From Bryobacteraceae bacterium (lineage in GTDB: Bacteria; Acidobacteriota; Terriglobia; Bryobacterales; Bryobacteraceae), in NCBI GenBank assembly GCA_030039005.1, contig JASHQT010000034.1:1-33278 (forward strand): a DNA stretch of 33,278 nt. The letters are read 5' to 3'. The first letter of the stretch is position 1, and each line of letters begins with the position of its first letter. Both the position numbers and the translations under genes were made by a program. Positions 7,306 to 17,203 of this stretch are shown piece after piece. The notes beneath the pieces are model-generated. The model saw only the letters and a list, made by a program, of their open reading frames with translations. It was not told the origin of the DNA and did not search any database.

Positions 7306-8553
7306 ATGAAATACTTGAAGGCCGGTATTGCTGCCGCCGCATTGCTCGCGTTTGGCGCACTTTCGTTTCGTGTGGCGCGCGCTCAACAGGACCCCGGGTC
7401 GGATTCTTCGGAGACGGTGGCCAAGCCGCGAAAGAAAACCCCCACCTACGACTCACCCCCGCCGGATACTTCCACCACCGACACATCGACGACCGATTCC
7501 GCCGCGCCCGCGCCAGCTCCACCTCCCGCCGCTGACTCCAACAACGCGCCGGCAGCGAACGACGACTCCTCCGACGAGCCGAGAATCCCCTCCAAGTACA
7601 GCCGCAAGGGGAAGGATTTACCGGCGGACGCACCCACGTTCAGCAGCGACGTGACGACGGTGGATTTGGACGTGGCGGTGGTCGATAACAAAGGCCAATT
7701 CCTTCCCGGAATCCCGAAAACCAACTTCCGGGTGCTCGAAGACAACGTTCCGCAGCAGATCGCCACGTTCAACATGAATAGCGACGCGCCGATGACCATC
7801 GCCCTGGTGGTGGAATTCAACGCGCAGTTCCAACAATATTGGTCCTCGGGTTGGTATCAAACGCTCGCCGCTACTTACGGTTTCGTGCAGACCCTTCGGC
7901 CGCAGGATTACGTGGCCGTGGTGGCGTACGATCTGCGTCCGGAGATTCTGTGCGATTTCACCAACGATCAAAACAAGCTGCAGTACGAGTTGCAGCGGCT
8001 GCGCATCCCCGGATTTTCCGAGTCCAGCATGTTCGATGCGGTAGTGGACACCGAACAGCGCATGGCGAACATTCCCGGGCGCAAGGCCATCCTGCTGATC
8101 GCTTCGGGCCGCGACACACTCAGCAAACTGACCTGGGATAAAGCGCGCAAAGCGATCCAGGAAGCGGGCGTACCGATTTACGCGTTCAGTTTACTGCAAG
8201 CGCTGCGCATCCAGGCTGAGCCTTATATGAGCAGCAGCCAGTATATGGACTTTCTGCAGGCCGATAACGAAATGAAGACCATGGCGGCGGAAACCGGTGG
8301 CCAAGCGTTTTTCCCGCGCTTTCTTCAGGAGTACCCGGGCATCTTCCAAAGCATTAACCTCTATCTGCGGAACCAATACACCATCACCTATCGGCCCTCC
8401 AATCAGGCCAAAGATGGCAAGTTCCGCAAGATCAAAGTCGAGTTAGTGGATCCGACCACCGGCGATCAAATGCGCATCACGGAAAAAGGCAAGCCGGTGA
8501 AATACACAATCGTCGCCAAAGACGGTTATACGGCGCCGCGGCCGGTGGAATAG
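7306..8553 (+). CDS. VWFA-related acidobacterial domain protein (TIGR03436-like), exported
   Basis: A 415-residue secreted protein. The signal peptide (MKYLKAGIAAAALLAFGALS to ARA-QQ, about 26 residues) is followed by a disordered linker rich in Pro, Thr, Ser and Asp (about 30-110). The linker leads into the region typical of the acidobacterial VWFA-related family: VTTVDLDVAVVDNKGQFLPG, then the FRVLEDNVPQQIATF element, then a von Willebrand A-like fold to about residue 370. The usual D-x-S-x-S metal site is not present. At the corresponding place the sequence reads VVEFNAQFQ, so the fold probably does not bind a metal in the standard way. The family is large in Acidobacteria and its role is unknown. 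The end of the domain contains YTITYRPSNQAKDGKFRKIK, characteristic of the family. It is separated from the rhomboid gene by 83 bp without a clear terminator. Confidence 0.88.
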   Translation: MKYLKAGIAAAALLAFGALSFRVARAQQDPGSDSSETVAKPRKKTPTYDSPPPDTSTTDTSTTDSAAPAPAPPPAADSNNAPAANDDSSDEPRIPSKYSRKGKDLPADAPTFSSDVTTVDLDVAVVDNKGQFLPGIPKTNFRVLEDNVPQQIATFNMNSDAPMTIALVVEFNAQFQQYWSSGWYQTLAATYGFVQTLRPQDYVAVVAYDLRPEILCDFTNDQNKLQYELQRLRIPGFSESSMFDAVVDTEQRMANIPGRKAILLIASGRDTLSKLTWDKARKAIQEAGVPIYAFSLLQALRIQAEPYMSSSQYMDFLQADNEMKTMAAETGGQAFFPRFLQEYPGIFQSINLYLRNQYTITYRPSNQAKDGKFRKIKVELVDPTTGDQMRITEKGKPVKYTIVAKDGYTAPRPVE

Positions 8554-8616
8554 CTGACTCGCCACGCGCGAAGTCAAGCACTCGATCTCAAGAATTTGCA
8601 AGCCGATAGAAATTCA

Positions 8617-8646
8617 TTGACAGTGCGATGACAGCTTTGTTACGTT
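8617..8646 (+). promoter_or_regulatory. Candidate promoter of the receiver-domain gene
   Basis: A perfect TTGACA box lies at 8617-8622 in the gap between the VWFA-like gene and the receiver gene. The matching -10 region 17-18 bp downstream (TTACGT or TACGTT, 8640-8646) is weak and lies only about a dozen bases before the ATG, so the transcript would have almost no leader. The -35 match alone is suggestive. Confidence 0.28.
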
Positions 8647-8658
8647 CGATGGGTCTCG

Positions 8659-9117
8659 ATGGCCAACTCACCTTCTTCGCATCCCTCCGGGCGGATTCTC
8701 TTAGTGGACGACAATTGTTTGGGACTCGCGGCGCGCCGCAGCGTGCTCGAAGAACTGGGGCACCGCGTGCACACCTCCGGCACGGCGGCAGAAGCGCTGG
8801 AGTTGTGCGGCAAACATGTCTTCGACGTCGTGGTGACCGATTACAAGATGCCCAAGATGAACGGCATCGAGTTGATCGACCGGCTCCGCAAGCTGCACCC
8901 TTCCATGGCCGTGATCTTGATTTCCGGCTTCGCCGATACGCTCGGTCTGGATGAAGCGTCCACCGGCGCCGACATTGTGCTCCAGAAGAGCGCCAACGAA
9001 GTATCGCAGTTGATCCGGGCCGTGAACCGGCTGCTGCGCAAACAACAGACCCCTCCCAAAAAGCCCACCGGCTCGCAGCCGGGCGCCAAGAACGAAAAAC
9101 GTAGAGCCCAGTCGTAA
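8659..9117 (+). CDS. Stand-alone CheY-like response regulator (receiver domain only)
   Basis: A 152-residue single-domain response regulator. The receiver fold covers residues 11-125, with the acidic pair Asp17-Asp18 (ILLVDDN), the phosphoacceptor Asp61 in VVVTDYKMPKMNG, the switch Ser89 (LISG) and the conserved lysine Lys110 in VLQKS. All the residues needed for phosphorylation are present. The last 25 residues are a basic, low-complexity tail (QQTPPKKPTGSQPGAKNEKR) with no output domain. It should therefore act by protein contact, for example as a phosphorelay intermediate or a motility/chemotaxis-type signal. No kinase is adjacent; the nearest histidine kinase is at 11502-13001 on the other strand, and pairing with it is only a possibility. 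The ATG at 8659 has no strong ribosome binding site. Confidence 0.9.
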   Translation: MANSPSSHPSGRILLVDDNCLGLAARRSVLEELGHRVHTSGTAAEALELCGKHVFDVVVTDYKMPKMNGIELIDRLRKLHPSMAVILISGFADTLGLDEASTGADIVLQKSANEVSQLIRAVNRLLRKQQTPPKKPTGSQPGAKNEKRRAQS

Positions 9118-9139
9118 AGAAAAGTAAAGCGTGCGGCCT

Positions 9140-10657
9140 TCACCGTGCGAATACTTGGATCCACTGCCCGCGCCGGCTCCAGCGCCGGACCGGTGACAGG
9201 CCGAAGCGGCGCTGGACTTCTGCGGGCGTCATCTGGCGTTCATATTCGTAGTAGCGGCTCAAGAATTCGCGAACCGCCGGCCATTTAAGGACGCCCCAGT
9301 CCGGCTCCCAAGTGCGCGAGTAAAGAACCAGAACGTCAAGTGACGGCGCGCGAAGGGCGTCCAAAGTGGAAACCCGGAGGTCGGAGGTTTCCTCCACCTT
9401 CAGCGGGCGGCCGACGTAACCGAACGCCGGATTTCGCAGCGCCTCCGTCAGCGGCCACGCGGTGAAGATCGTCTTGGCGGGATAAGCTTGCTCGAGGAAA
9501 CGCGCGGCGGCACGATGGAGCTCGACGAAATCCACGAGCGCCAGATTGTTTTCGTAAGGAAACGGAAAGGGCGGATTGACGAACAGCCCGCTGAGCAGTC
9601 CCGCGGCGAGCGCCGCCATCCCCGCGTAGCGCCAGCCGGGCCGCAGCGATTCGAGCGCTGCGCCCACCGCGATGTATACGAGCGGCAGAACGGGCAGCAA
9701 ATAGCGTTCGAGCGCCGCACCGCCCAGCAGACTCACCAGCAGGACATGCGCCGCAACAAAACACCAGACGATCCTCCAGCCACGCGTGGCGTAAAGGTGG
9801 CGGCGCCACCAGGCGACGATGATCGCGGCCGTTCCCACCCAACGCAAATTGGCGACGAACAGATAATAAAGACGGCGCAGGATGGTGACGGAGGCGCGCA
9901 CGGGATTCAGCGCGTAGGCAATATTGTAATGCGTATAACCGGGATCGCCGAACAGATGCCCGGTAGTGTGCCAGAGCGCAAAAAACCAAATGGCGAGCGC
10001 GGCGAAGGGCGCCGCGTAATACAACGCGTATCGCCTGCGCGCCGGATCGCGATATAGAACCACGATGAAGATCAACGGCAGGATCGCGCCGGTTTCCTTG
10101 GCCAGCACCAGCACCGTAGCGGCCGCGGCCGCCGCCAGGTGGCGATCCTTCAAAAACAAGAGCAGGGCGAGCGAAGTGAAGACCATGGCCGGCATGTCGA
10201 GCTGCGCCAGCATGGATTGCGTGTAAGACAAGGGGTCGAGCAGCAAGAACACAGTGCCCAGAATCGCCGCGCGGCTCCCCGAGAGCTCGCGTCCGAGGAT
10301 CAGCGTGAGGATCGCGCCGGCCGAGGCGAGCGCCAACATGGACAGGCGCGTCGCGACGATGGAATAGCCGGCGATGCGCCATACCAGCGCCAGATAGGCC
10401 ATCACCGCGGGCGGGTGCGAATTGGGCACGGTGGAGTGCGGGATCCAGGCGTCGTCGCGCAGAATGTCGAGAGCCGCGGGGACGAACTGGCCGAGTTCAT
10501 CCCAGAAATACGGCAGCCCGAAGTACGGAAAATGCGCGAGAAAAACAATCGCCGCCAGAGCGGCCGGAATGAGGAGCGTCCCAATGCCGAAGGAATGCGG
10601 GGCGCCACCGGGCGAAGCACCGGACTGCTCGCGCGTTGGTGGCCGGGCCGCCTGCAT
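9140..10657 (-). CDS. GT39/GT83 (PMT/ArnT-like) membrane glycosyltransferase
   Basis: A 505-residue multi-pass membrane protein with about 10-12 hydrophobic helices in the first 370 residues and a soluble C-terminal region of about 130 residues. Family features are visible. The first extracytoplasmic loop has the acidic pair in YFWDELGQF (Asp53-Glu54), as in protein mannosyltransferases and ArnT. It is followed by NSHPPAVMAY and by SMLAQLDMPAMVF, typical of the GT-C superfamily. These enzymes transfer a sugar from a polyprenyl-phosphate donor to a lipid, glycan or protein on the outer face of the inner membrane. The acceptor cannot be predicted. The gene follows the DUF3467 gene by 47 bp on the same strand. 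The ATG at 10655-10657 has only a weak purine-rich stretch upstream. Confidence 0.85.
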   Translation of the reverse strand: MQAARPPTREQSGASPGGAPHSFGIGTLLIPAALAAIVFLAHFPYFGLPYFWDELGQFVPAALDILRDDAWIPHSTVPNSHPPAVMAYLALVWRIAGYSIVATRLSMLALASAGAILTLILGRELSGSRAAILGTVFLLLDPLSYTQSMLAQLDMPAMVFTSLALLLFLKDRHLAAAAAATVLVLAKETGAILPLIFIVVLYRDPARRRYALYYAAPFAALAIWFFALWHTTGHLFGDPGYTHYNIAYALNPVRASVTILRRLYYLFVANLRWVGTAAIIVAWWRRHLYATRGWRIVWCFVAAHVLLVSLLGGAALERYLLPVLPLVYIAVGAALESLRPGWRYAGMAALAAGLLSGLFVNPPFPFPYENNLALVDFVELHRAAARFLEQAYPAKTIFTAWPLTEALRNPAFGYVGRPLKVEETSDLRVSTLDALRAPSLDVLVLYSRTWEPDWGVLKWPAVREFLSRYYEYERQMTPAEVQRRFGLSPVRRWSRRGQWIQVFAR

Positions 10658-10704
10658 CTTTTTACCGGATCGCGCCGGTCTTCATTGCACCGCCCTGGCG
10701 GCGT

Positions 10705-11010
10705 TCACTGAATCGCCCCGGTATTGCCCGCCTGCGGCTCCAGTTTGATCTCGCCGAACGTCGCTTCGTACTGCGAGAGGTTTTGTGTGAGAACGTTCAG
10801 CAAGGCCTTGGCCTGCTGCGGGCTCAAGTACACGCCCTGAAAATTGTTGATGGTGACCGAATCGGGAGACGTCTGGTTTACGGTGCCGAACATCAGGAAA
10901 AAGTCCCAAAGATTCACGCGGATCTGCACGCTGTTGGCGTAGCTCTCGCGATAGTCGTTGGTGTTGAGTAACTGAAACTTCGGCGCGGGATGGGATGGCG
11001 TCATAGACAC
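10705..11010 (-). CDS. DUF3467 family protein
   Basis: A 101-residue soluble protein. The middle part matches the DUF3467 pattern: a start like YANSVQIRVNLWDFFLMFG, a beta-rich centre, then VYLSPQQAKALLNVLTQNL followed by YEATFG. Members are small cytosolic proteins found in many phyla with no proven function; the fold appears to be two strands packed on a helix. The start is GTG at 11008-11010, or the ATG two codons later at 11002-11004; neither has a clear ribosome binding site. It lies between the membrane glycosyltransferase and a short unknown gene on the same strand, so the three may share a transcript. Nothing in the sequence ties it functionally to either. Confidence 0.8.
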   Translation of the reverse strand: MSMTPSHPAPKFQLLNTNDYRESYANSVQIRVNLWDFFLMFGTVNQTSPDSVTINNFQGVYLSPQQAKALLNVLTQNLSQYEATFGEIKLEPQAGNTGAIQ

Positions 11011-11048
11011 AACTATAGTGACATGGCGCGCCGGGCGGTGTAGCTGCG

Positions 11049-11390
11049 TCAGTCGATTTGGTCGCCCTGGTCTTCCGGATCGCCGACCGGAATGTGCAAC
11101 AGCACTTCCGGATCCAGAAATTGGAGGAATCCATCGGGCAGGGTGTCAGTGGGATCGTCGATGTTGGTCGGCCCCACGGCGCCGTAAGAACCAATCAGGC
11201 AGAGATCGCTGGCGGGCCACTGCGCTTTGGCACGATCCATTGCGCGGCTGAAGGCGTGAATATCCGGCCGCTCCAGGCGGACGGCGGGAGGAGCGTTGGC
11301 CGGCCGGGGCGGCCGCGCCGTGATGCCGAGATGATGATGGTGCGCATTGCGCAGTGTTTCGGCTACTTGAGGAAGTAATTGGGGATTCAT
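11049..11390 (-). CDS. Hypothetical protein, 113 aa
   Basis: I do not recognise this family. The frame has coding character: third codon positions are mostly G or C, as in the neighbours. It gives a soluble, acidic protein with no signal peptide or membrane helix. Visible features are a run of four histidines near residue 17 (NAHHHHLG), a Pro/Ala-rich linker, a central helix-like stretch (HAFSRAMDRAKAQW) and an acidic C-terminus (LDPEVLLHIPVGDPEDQGDQ). The start is taken at the ATG at 11388-11390; an in-frame TTG at 11462 would add 24 residues. It sits between the histidine kinase and the DUF3467 gene, all on the minus strand. Confidence 0.55.
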   Translation of the reverse strand: MNPQLLPQVAETLRNAHHHHLGITARPPRPANAPPAVRLERPDIHAFSRAMDRAKAQWPASDLCLIGSYGAVGPTNIDDPTDTLPDGFLQFLDPEVLLHIPVGDPEDQGDQID

Positions 11391-11501
11391 CACCGCCAGA
11401 GTACGGCTCGGCCGCGTCTCCCCGCCGCGGGCAGTTCCGGCAAGTGCTTCGCGCGAAAGCAAAGAAACAGACGCCAGTGCGGTGACTCTGCTCGAGTGCC
11501 G

Positions 11502-13001
11502 CTATACCGACGAGGAGGAGGCCCTGGTCAGCGCGGCGGCCTCGCCGGCTGGCTCTCGCGGAACACCCAAGCGTACCGTGAAATAGAAGGAACTGCCCAC
11601 CCCTGGCGCACTGTCCACCCACATCCGTCCACCGAGCATCTCGGCCAACCGGTGTGAAATGGTAAGTCCCAGCCCCGTGCCGCCGTATTTGCGCGTGATG
11701 GAATTATCGGCTTGGGTGAACGAGCGGAAAATTTCCTGCTGCCTCTCGGCGGGAATGCCGATCCCGGTGTCCTTCACCCGGAACCGAACGGCGCTGTGAC
11801 CGGACGCCACGGATTCGTTTTCCACCCGCACGCTGATGCCGCCCGTGCTGGTGAATTTGATGGCGTTCCCCACGAGGTTCACAATAATCTGCCGCAGCCG
11901 GACCGGATCGCCTGCAACGGAATCGGGCACGTCCGAACCGGCGCTCCACTCCAGGTATAAGCCTTTCTGTTCCGCGCGAACCGCCAGAGGTTTCAACATG
12001 TGGGCCAGGCTGTCCCGCAGCGAGAAATTCACGGTCTCCAGAGCCAGCTTTCCGGCCTCGATTTTCGAAAAATCAAGGATGTCGTTGATCACGGTCATCA
12101 ACCCATTCGCCGACTCCCGGACGGTTTCCAGATAGTCACGCTGCTCGGCGTCGAGCGTGCTCTCCAGCGTCAGTTCGAGCAATCCGAGAATGCCGTTCAT
12201 CGGCGTCCGAATCTCATGGCTCATGTTCGCGAGGAACTCGCTCTTGGCTCGATTGGCCGCCTGCGCCGCTTCTTCCGCGCGTTTGCGCTCCACCATTTCA
12301 TCTTCCAGCCTGCGATTCATGGCTCTGAGCGCGCGCCGTTGCAGGTGGGCCTGCAGCGCTAGATGGACGAAGACACTAAACACCACGGCTCCAAAGAGTG
12401 CCCCAGCAATCGTAACCGCCCACGACAAAGATGTCTGCTTCCGGGCGGAGAAGGTCTGCAAAAGGCCGAACCTTACCGTGGCAACGAAAAGCCCGGCGCC
12501 GAACGGCGCCCACAATTCGTTCCAGCCCGGTTCAATCAAATCTAAAGCCAGGGCCATGAGACCGGCCCCGAGAAGCAGCAAACCGACACCGGTGGGAAGC
12601 GCGACTCGGTCCAGAGTTCCGAATACAAATGTGTCGACGCCACCCCACAGCGTACCGATGCCGCATACCGCGCCGACGGCCGCGACCAGCACTCCGGTCA
12701 TGCCAAGAAACGGCGACCTCGCCAGGATTCCTGACGAAAAGATGGTCCAATGCGGATAGGTGAATACCAGGGCCAGCAGGGCGAGCCCGGCCGCGACGAG
12801 ACCGGCCGCTGTCGCGGGCATCGTGGGCGGCAGAGAGGCCCACAATTCGGTGAGCAATGGGCTGGCCAGCGCCCATCCGGCCAGAGCAGTGCACCCCAAT
12901 AGAATGATGAGAACAGCCAACCCGCCTGAAATTCGTCTCGGCCAGGACATGCTTCCAAAAGACACTACAGGAGTTAACGTTTCGGCTGGTACTGCGGACA
13001 C
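11502..13001 (-). CDS. Membrane-bound sensor histidine kinase
   Basis: A 499-residue kinase. Residues 25-215 form about six hydrophobic helices with short loops and no large periplasmic domain, so it may sense something within the membrane. A coiled coil (about 220-255) leads to the HisKA dimerisation domain with the phosphoacceptor His262 in [16 protein letters not shown]. The HATPase domain follows: N box with NLVGNAIKF (Asn375-Asn379), G1 box DTGIGIP (411-417), F box and G2 box GGTGLGL (440-446). There is no receiver or Hpt domain, although the H-box sequence is the type common in hybrid kinases. The start is GTG at 12999-13001; an in-frame ATG at 12948-12950 would remove 17 residues before the first helix. 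No response regulator is adjacent. The 13002-13113 stretch upstream shows no clear promoter. Confidence 0.92.
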   Translation of the reverse strand: MSAVPAETLTPVVSFGSMSWPRRISGGLAVLIILLGCTALAGWALASPLLTELWASLPPTMPATAAGLVAAGLALLALVFTYPHWTIFSSGILARSPFLGMTGVLVAAVGAVCGIGTLWGGVDTFVFGTLDRVALPTGVGLLLLGAGLMALALDLIEPGWNELWAPFGAGLFVATVRFGLLQTFSARKQTSLSWAVTIAGALFGAVVFSVFVHLALQAHLQRRALRAMNRRLEDEMVERKRAEEAAQAANRAKSEFLANMSHEIRTPMNGILGLLELTLESTLDAEQRDYLETVRESANGLMTVINDILDFSKIEAGKLALETVNFSLRDSLAHMLKPLAVRAEQKGLYLEWSAGSDVPDSVAGDPVRLRQIIVNLVGNAIKFTSTGGISVRVENESVASGHSAVRFRVKDTGIGIPAERQQEIFRSFTQADNSITRKYGGTGLGLTISHRLAEMLGGRMWVDSAPGVGSSFYFTVRLGVPREPAGEAAALTRASSSSV

Positions 13002-13113
13002 GTTCTGCTATCGACTTGATTAAAACAATGCTTTAGTGGTTTGGGCTTTGGGGTTTGTGTTGCCGCGCGATCCACCGATCTAGATCGACACCCTGTACCG
13101 AGCGGCCTTAGGC

Positions 13114-13138
13114 AAGGAACGCCTGGGCGGGCGTCCTT
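13114..13138 (-). terminator. Terminator-like hairpin after transketolase
   Basis: Directly after the transketolase stop codon the minus strand can form AGGACGCC pairing with GGCG-T-TCCT around a six-base loop, an 8-bp stem with one bulge. No uridine run follows, so it may be a weak or factor-assisted terminator, or simply a 3'-end stabilising hairpin. Confidence 0.35.
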
Positions 13139-15227
13139 AAACAGACACCAAAGTCGCGTCCGCTTCGGCTTTGCGGCCCAGCAGGCGCAACGCCGCGCTC
13201 GTGACGTGTTCGGCCGTAATGCCCAGGTGCTGCATCACCTCTTCGCCGGGCGCGGAAGCGCCGAAACGTTCCACTCCAATCACCACGCCTTCATCGCCCG
13301 CCCAGCGATGCCAGCCCAGCGGCGACGCGGCCTCGATGGTCACGCGCGCTTTGATCGTTTTCGGCAAAACGGACTCGCGATACGATTCCGGTTGGTCGGC
13401 GAACAAATCCCAGCTCGGCATGCTGACCACGCGTGCTTTCACGCCGTGCTGTTCGAGCTTTTTCCGCGCTTCGACGCACCACTGAACCTCGGAACCGGTG
13501 CCGATCAGGATCACGTCCGGCGCGCCACTCGAGTCCGCGAGAATATAGGCGCCTCGCGCGACGCCTGGCTCTTTCGCGCCGCTGCGATCGAGATGCGGCA
13601 CGGCTTGGCGCGTCAGGACCATGACGGTGGGCGCATCGTTGCGCTGGATCGCGACCGCCCACGCTTCGGCGGTTTCGTTCGCATCGGCAGGCCGGATCAC
13701 GGTCAATCCAGGCACTGCGCGCAGCGCCGCCAGATGTTCGACCGGCTGGTGCGTAGGCCCGTCTTCGCCGAGACCGATGCTGTCGTGCGTGAATACATAA
13801 ATCGCCTTCAGCTTTGATAAAGCACCCAGGCGAAGCGCGGGCTTCATGTAATCGGAGAAGCAGAAAAACGTCGCGCTGAAGGGAATCACGCCGCCGTGCG
13901 CCGCCATGCCATTCACCGCCGCGCCCATGGCGTGCTCGCGCACGCCGAACGCGAGATTTCGTCCCGCGTAACTCCACACCCCGCCGACGGCGCCGAGCGT
14001 TCCCGGACCAAAGGCCTCCGCGTTTTGGAAGTCACCCCAGGTCTTGAGCGCCGTATCGGTCGAAGGATTCAGATCGGCCGATCCGCCGATGATATTGGGA
14101 ATGTTTTTCGCGAGTGCGTTCAGCGCCGCGCCACCCGCGGCCCGCGTGGCAATGGGCTTATCGCCGGGCTTCCACTGCGGAAGATCGGCGGCCCAATTCT
14201 CGGGAAGCGTGGGACCGAGCAGCATCTCGAATTCGGCCGCTTCCTTGGGAAAGTCCTTCTTATAGGCTTCGAACTTCTTCTTCCATTCGTCTTCCAGTTG
14301 CGGTCCTCGGGCCGCTGCCTGCCGGAAATAATCCATGGCGTCCTGCGGCAGATAGAACTTGTCCATGGTCGGCCAGCCGAGGGCGGCCTTGGTGGCCTTT
14401 AGCTCGTCTTCGCCGAGCGGGCTGCCGTGCGAGGAAAAATTGTCCTGCTTGTGCGGGCTGCCATAGCCGATGTGCGTCCGCACTAGGATCAACGAAGGCC
14501 GCTCGGTCTCCGCTTGTGCCTCTTGGATGGCGCGCGCGACATCTTCGGTGTCGTTTCCATCGGCGACTCGCCGCGTGTGCCAGCCATCAGCCTCGAAGCG
14601 TTTGGCCACGTCTTCGGTGAAGTCGATATCCGTGGACCCCGCGAGCGAAATGTGATTGTCATCGTAAAGGTAAATCAGCTTGCCTAGCTGCAGGTGTCCG
14701 GCGATCGATGCGGCCTCCTGGCTCACGCCTTCCATCAGGTCGCCATCGCTGCAAATGGCGTACGTGTAATGATCGATCAGTTTGTGTCCGGGGCGGTTGT
14801 AGCGTGCCCCGAGCCACGCTTCCGCGATCGCGAATCCCAGGCCGTTGGCGAAACCCTGGCCTAGCGGTCCGGTGGTGACCTCCACGCCCGGAGCTTCATG
14901 CCGCTCGGGATGGCCCGGCGTTTTGCTGCCCCACTGGCGAAAGCGTTTGAGTTCGTCGAGCGGGAGATCGTAACCGGTGAGAAACAGCAGGCTATAGAGA
15001 AGCATCGAACCGTGGCCGGCCGAGAGAATGAACCGGTCGCGATCGAACCACTGCGGATTGCGGGGATTGTGTTTCAAAAAGCGCGTCCATAGCGTGTAGG
15101 CCATAGCCGCCGCGCCCATGGGCAAGCCGGGATGTCCGGAGTTGGCGTTTTGCACAGCATCGGCGGACAGGATACGGATCGTGTTGATGCAGCGATTCTC
15201 GAGTTCTCGGTCGGGGTTTTGATTCAT
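13137..15227 (-). CDS. tkt: Transketolase
   Basis: A 696-residue protein of full family length. Transketolase is a thiamine-diphosphate enzyme that moves two-carbon units between sugar phosphates in the pentose phosphate pathway. The N-terminal domain has [18 protein letters not shown], the active-site histidine in [30 protein letters not shown], and the thiamine/metal motif [14 protein letters not shown] followed by DDNHISL. The pyrimidine domain has [10 protein letters not shown] and [10 protein letters not shown] (with the catalytic Glu), and [20 protein letters not shown]. The C-terminal domain ends with the usual [11 protein letters not shown] region. The start at 15225-15227 is certain because GGAGG lies 5 nt upstream. 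The open frame runs 201 codons further upstream but that part is not homologous. It is 80 bp downstream of the protease gene and may have its own promoter. Confidence 0.98.
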   Translation of the reverse strand: MNQNPDRELENRCINTIRILSADAVQNANSGHPGLPMGAAAMAYTLWTRFLKHNPRNPQWFDRDRFILSAGHGSMLLYSLLFLTGYDLPLDELKRFRQWGSKTPGHPERHEAPGVEVTTGPLGQGFANGLGFAIAEAWLGARYNRPGHKLIDHYTYAICSDGDLMEGVSQEAASIAGHLQLGKLIYLYDDNHISLAGSTDIDFTEDVAKRFEADGWHTRRVADGNDTEDVARAIQEAQAETERPSLILVRTHIGYGSPHKQDNFSSHGSPLGEDELKATKAALGWPTMDKFYLPQDAMDYFRQAAARGPQLEDEWKKKFEAYKKDFPKEAAEFEMLLGPTLPENWAADLPQWKPGDKPIATRAAGGAALNALAKNIPNIIGGSADLNPSTDTALKTWGDFQNAEAFGPGTLGAVGGVWSYAGRNLAFGVREHAMGAAVNGMAAHGGVIPFSATFFCFSDYMKPALRLGALSKLKAIYVFTHDSIGLGEDGPTHQPVEHLAALRAVPGLTVIRPADANETAEAWAVAIQRNDAPTVMVLTRQAVPHLDRSGAKEPGVARGAYILADSSGAPDVILIGTGSEVQWCVEARKKLEQHGVKARVVSMPSWDLFADQPESYRESVLPKTIKARVTIEAASPLGWHRWAGDEGVVIGVERFGASAPGEEVMQHLGITAEHVTSAALRLLGRKAEADATLVSV

Positions 15228-15307
15228 GCGCGCCTCCAACCCAGTATGACGCTCTGTGCGGCAAGAAATTGCGTGGAAAGATGCTCCAGGAAGCGCGGAA
15301 CGCCTCG

Positions 15308-17149
15308 CTAACGGCTGGCGCGTTCGCGGAGCAACGCCAGCGAGCGCTTCTCGTCCATCAATCGCCGGCGGCCGTCGGCGCTCGGCGTTGCACCGTCCTT
15401 GATCAACGTAATTAACTGCCCGGGCGTCAACGCCGGATTCACCGCAATCAGCTTGGCGGCCAGATTCGTCACCCCCGGCGAAGCCATGGATGTGCCGGAC
15501 AGCTTCATGCGCGTTCCGCCGGGCAGGAAGCTTTCGACGTTGTATCCGTCCGCATCCACCACCACCGTGTCGCCATAGCTGGTGAACGACGTTTCGTCGC
15601 CCGCCTGATTCACCGCGCCCACGGCGATCAGGTTCGGCGAGTGCAGCGAAGCGGGGACGTCTTCGACAAAGCCCGCGTTGCTGTCGGAATTGCCCGCCGC
15701 GCAAATGAACAAAGTGTCCGGCGCGCTCTTGAGGGCATCCGCGATCCCCGCTTTCCAGATTTCGTACAGCTCCAACGCCATCTTCTTGCGCGCCGCCGGG
15801 TCCTGGCCTTGGCCGGTCTTGGAGAGCCAAGTCTCGAATTCACTGGGTTGATCGCCCCAGCTCATGTTCACCACACGCACGTGATGGGTGCGGCAATATT
15901 CGCCGATCGCGCGAAAGTCGTCAGCCAGCCTCTTGGCCCAGGCGACTGTCGGGGTGAACTTGAGGTCGGGAAGCTGATCGTTGAAGCGCAACACCACCAA
16001 GCGAGCGGCCGGATTGCCATGAGTCGCGATCCCGGCGACGTGTGTGCCGTGAATGTAGGGGTCGTAAAACTTCATCTTCTCGAACATCGCGCGCACTTCG
16101 GACGCCTGCATGCCCGCCATCTTCCGGCGCAACGCCGCGGCTTCCGGGGTGTCCACGGCGCTTGACTGATCCTCCAGCCCCTTCAACGTGGGAAGAAAGG
16201 ACGCGTATTCCTTCCGCAAACTGTCGGGAATGGTCAGAAGCAGGCTGTTCGAATGGCCGCCCTGATCGTCGAACGCCAGGCCATGGGGATCGTGCCAGCC
16301 CGGGATGGGATCGGTGTAAAGCTGGTTCGGGAAGACGCTCACATCCACGCCTGCATCCCAGATGCCGATCAAAACAGGCGTCAGCTTGTCGCTCGCGGTG
16401 AGCGTTACATCGCGCGCCGCCCAGATGTCCGGCCTCATCACGGAATTCTTGAGCACGTAGGCTTGAAGCGTCTCCGACATGCGGCCGGTGAGCGGAAGGA
16501 GATCCAACGCCGTGCGCCGGGCACCCAGCAGCCCCCAGGCTGTTTGATTATCCACGGCGCCGGATTTATCCACCATGGGCTGAACGTCGGTCTCCAGGCC
16601 GCCGGCGAGCAGAGCAAGGCTCAGAATCTCCACGCGTCCTTTGGTTTCCTTGATGCGATCCTGCACGGTGTTCCAGGGCAGGGCATTGACCGCTTCCTGG
16701 TAGCGCTTGGTGAACGCCGCATCGAGCGCCGGACCGCTGCGAGCGCCGGAATCGATGCGCGCCTCCAGAAGCGCCTGCTCCGTCATGTCGGCCATCAGCT
16801 TGGCGTCCGGCTTGTCTTCCAGGGCCCGGATCTCGTCGATGGTCTTGAGGCCCTGGCGATTTTGGCCGTTCAGCTCCTCGAACGAAAGCCGCGCGCCGAG
16901 AAGTTCGCGCCGCGTGGCTTTGTCTTCGATTTGATAGTCGCGGAAGATCGTCTCGAGATCGGCCTGGACCTTGGCGGCGAACGCGGGAAATGCCTGGGAG
17001 TCCGGGCGCAGTAGATCCGCCACGTTTCCATGGACAGGATAAGTGAAGCGTGGCAGGTCGCTGTCGCTATGAACGATCTTCTTGGACTGCGCGAAGCAGG
17101 CGGTTGCCAGAATGACGGACAGAGATGCACTTCGGAGAGAGCGGCGCAT
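15308..17149 (-). CDS. Secreted subtilisin-like (S8) serine protease with long N-terminal domain
   Basis: A 613-residue exported peptidase. The signal peptide ([20 protein letters not shown]) is followed by about 230 residues of mostly helical, charged sequence with no family I recognise, probably a propeptide or a separate domain. The S8 catalytic domain has Asp265 in IGIWDAGVD, His367 in HGTHVAGIA, the oxyanion Asn in [12 protein letters not shown] and Ser554 in [11 protein letters not shown], so the triad is complete. About 100 residues separate Asp and His, against about 30 in subtilisin. The insert contains a Trp/His-rich segment ([18 protein letters not shown]) and a charged helix. The start is the ATG at 17147-17149 because it opens directly with the signal peptide; no ribosome binding site is visible. 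An in-frame TTG upstream adds 12 residues. It probably degrades proteins in the periplasm or outside the cell. Confidence 0.92.
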   Translation of the reverse strand: MRRSLRSASLSVILATACFAQSKKIVHSDSDLPRFTYPVHGNVADLLRPDSQAFPAFAAKVQADLETIFRDYQIEDKATRRELLGARLSFEELNGQNRQGLKTIDEIRALEDKPDAKLMADMTEQALLEARIDSGARSGPALDAAFTKRYQEAVNALPWNTVQDRIKETKGRVEILSLALLAGGLETDVQPMVDKSGAVDNQTAWGLLGARRTALDLLPLTGRMSETLQAYVLKNSVMRPDIWAARDVTLTASDKLTPVLIGIWDAGVDVSVFPNQLYTDPIPGWHDPHGLAFDDQGGHSNSLLLTIPDSLRKEYASFLPTLKGLEDQSSAVDTPEAAALRRKMAGMQASEVRAMFEKMKFYDPYIHGTHVAGIATHGNPAARLVVLRFNDQLPDLKFTPTVAWAKRLADDFRAIGEYCRTHHVRVVNMSWGDQPSEFETWLSKTGQGQDPAARKKMALELYEIWKAGIADALKSAPDTLFICAAGNSDSNAGFVEDVPASLHSPNLIAVGAVNQAGDETSFTSYGDTVVVDADGYNVESFLPGGTRMKLSGTSMASPGVTNLAAKLIAVNPALTPGQLITLIKDGATPSADGRRRLMDEKRSLALLRERASR

Positions 17150-17203
17150 AACATATGATAGCGTCCGAGCGTCTACACGCCCCAAGCCCGAGCGCCCAGC
17201 CCG

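Noticed and set aside
15228..15830. 201-codon upstream extension of the transketolase frame
   Set aside because: The extension overlaps the protease gene in another frame, lacks family similarity, and the strong GGAGG before the ATG at 15225-15227 marks the real start.
13137..15830. Plus-strand open frames opposite transketolase and the protease
   Set aside because: They mirror the codon pattern of the real genes, show no domains and have no ribosome binding sites.
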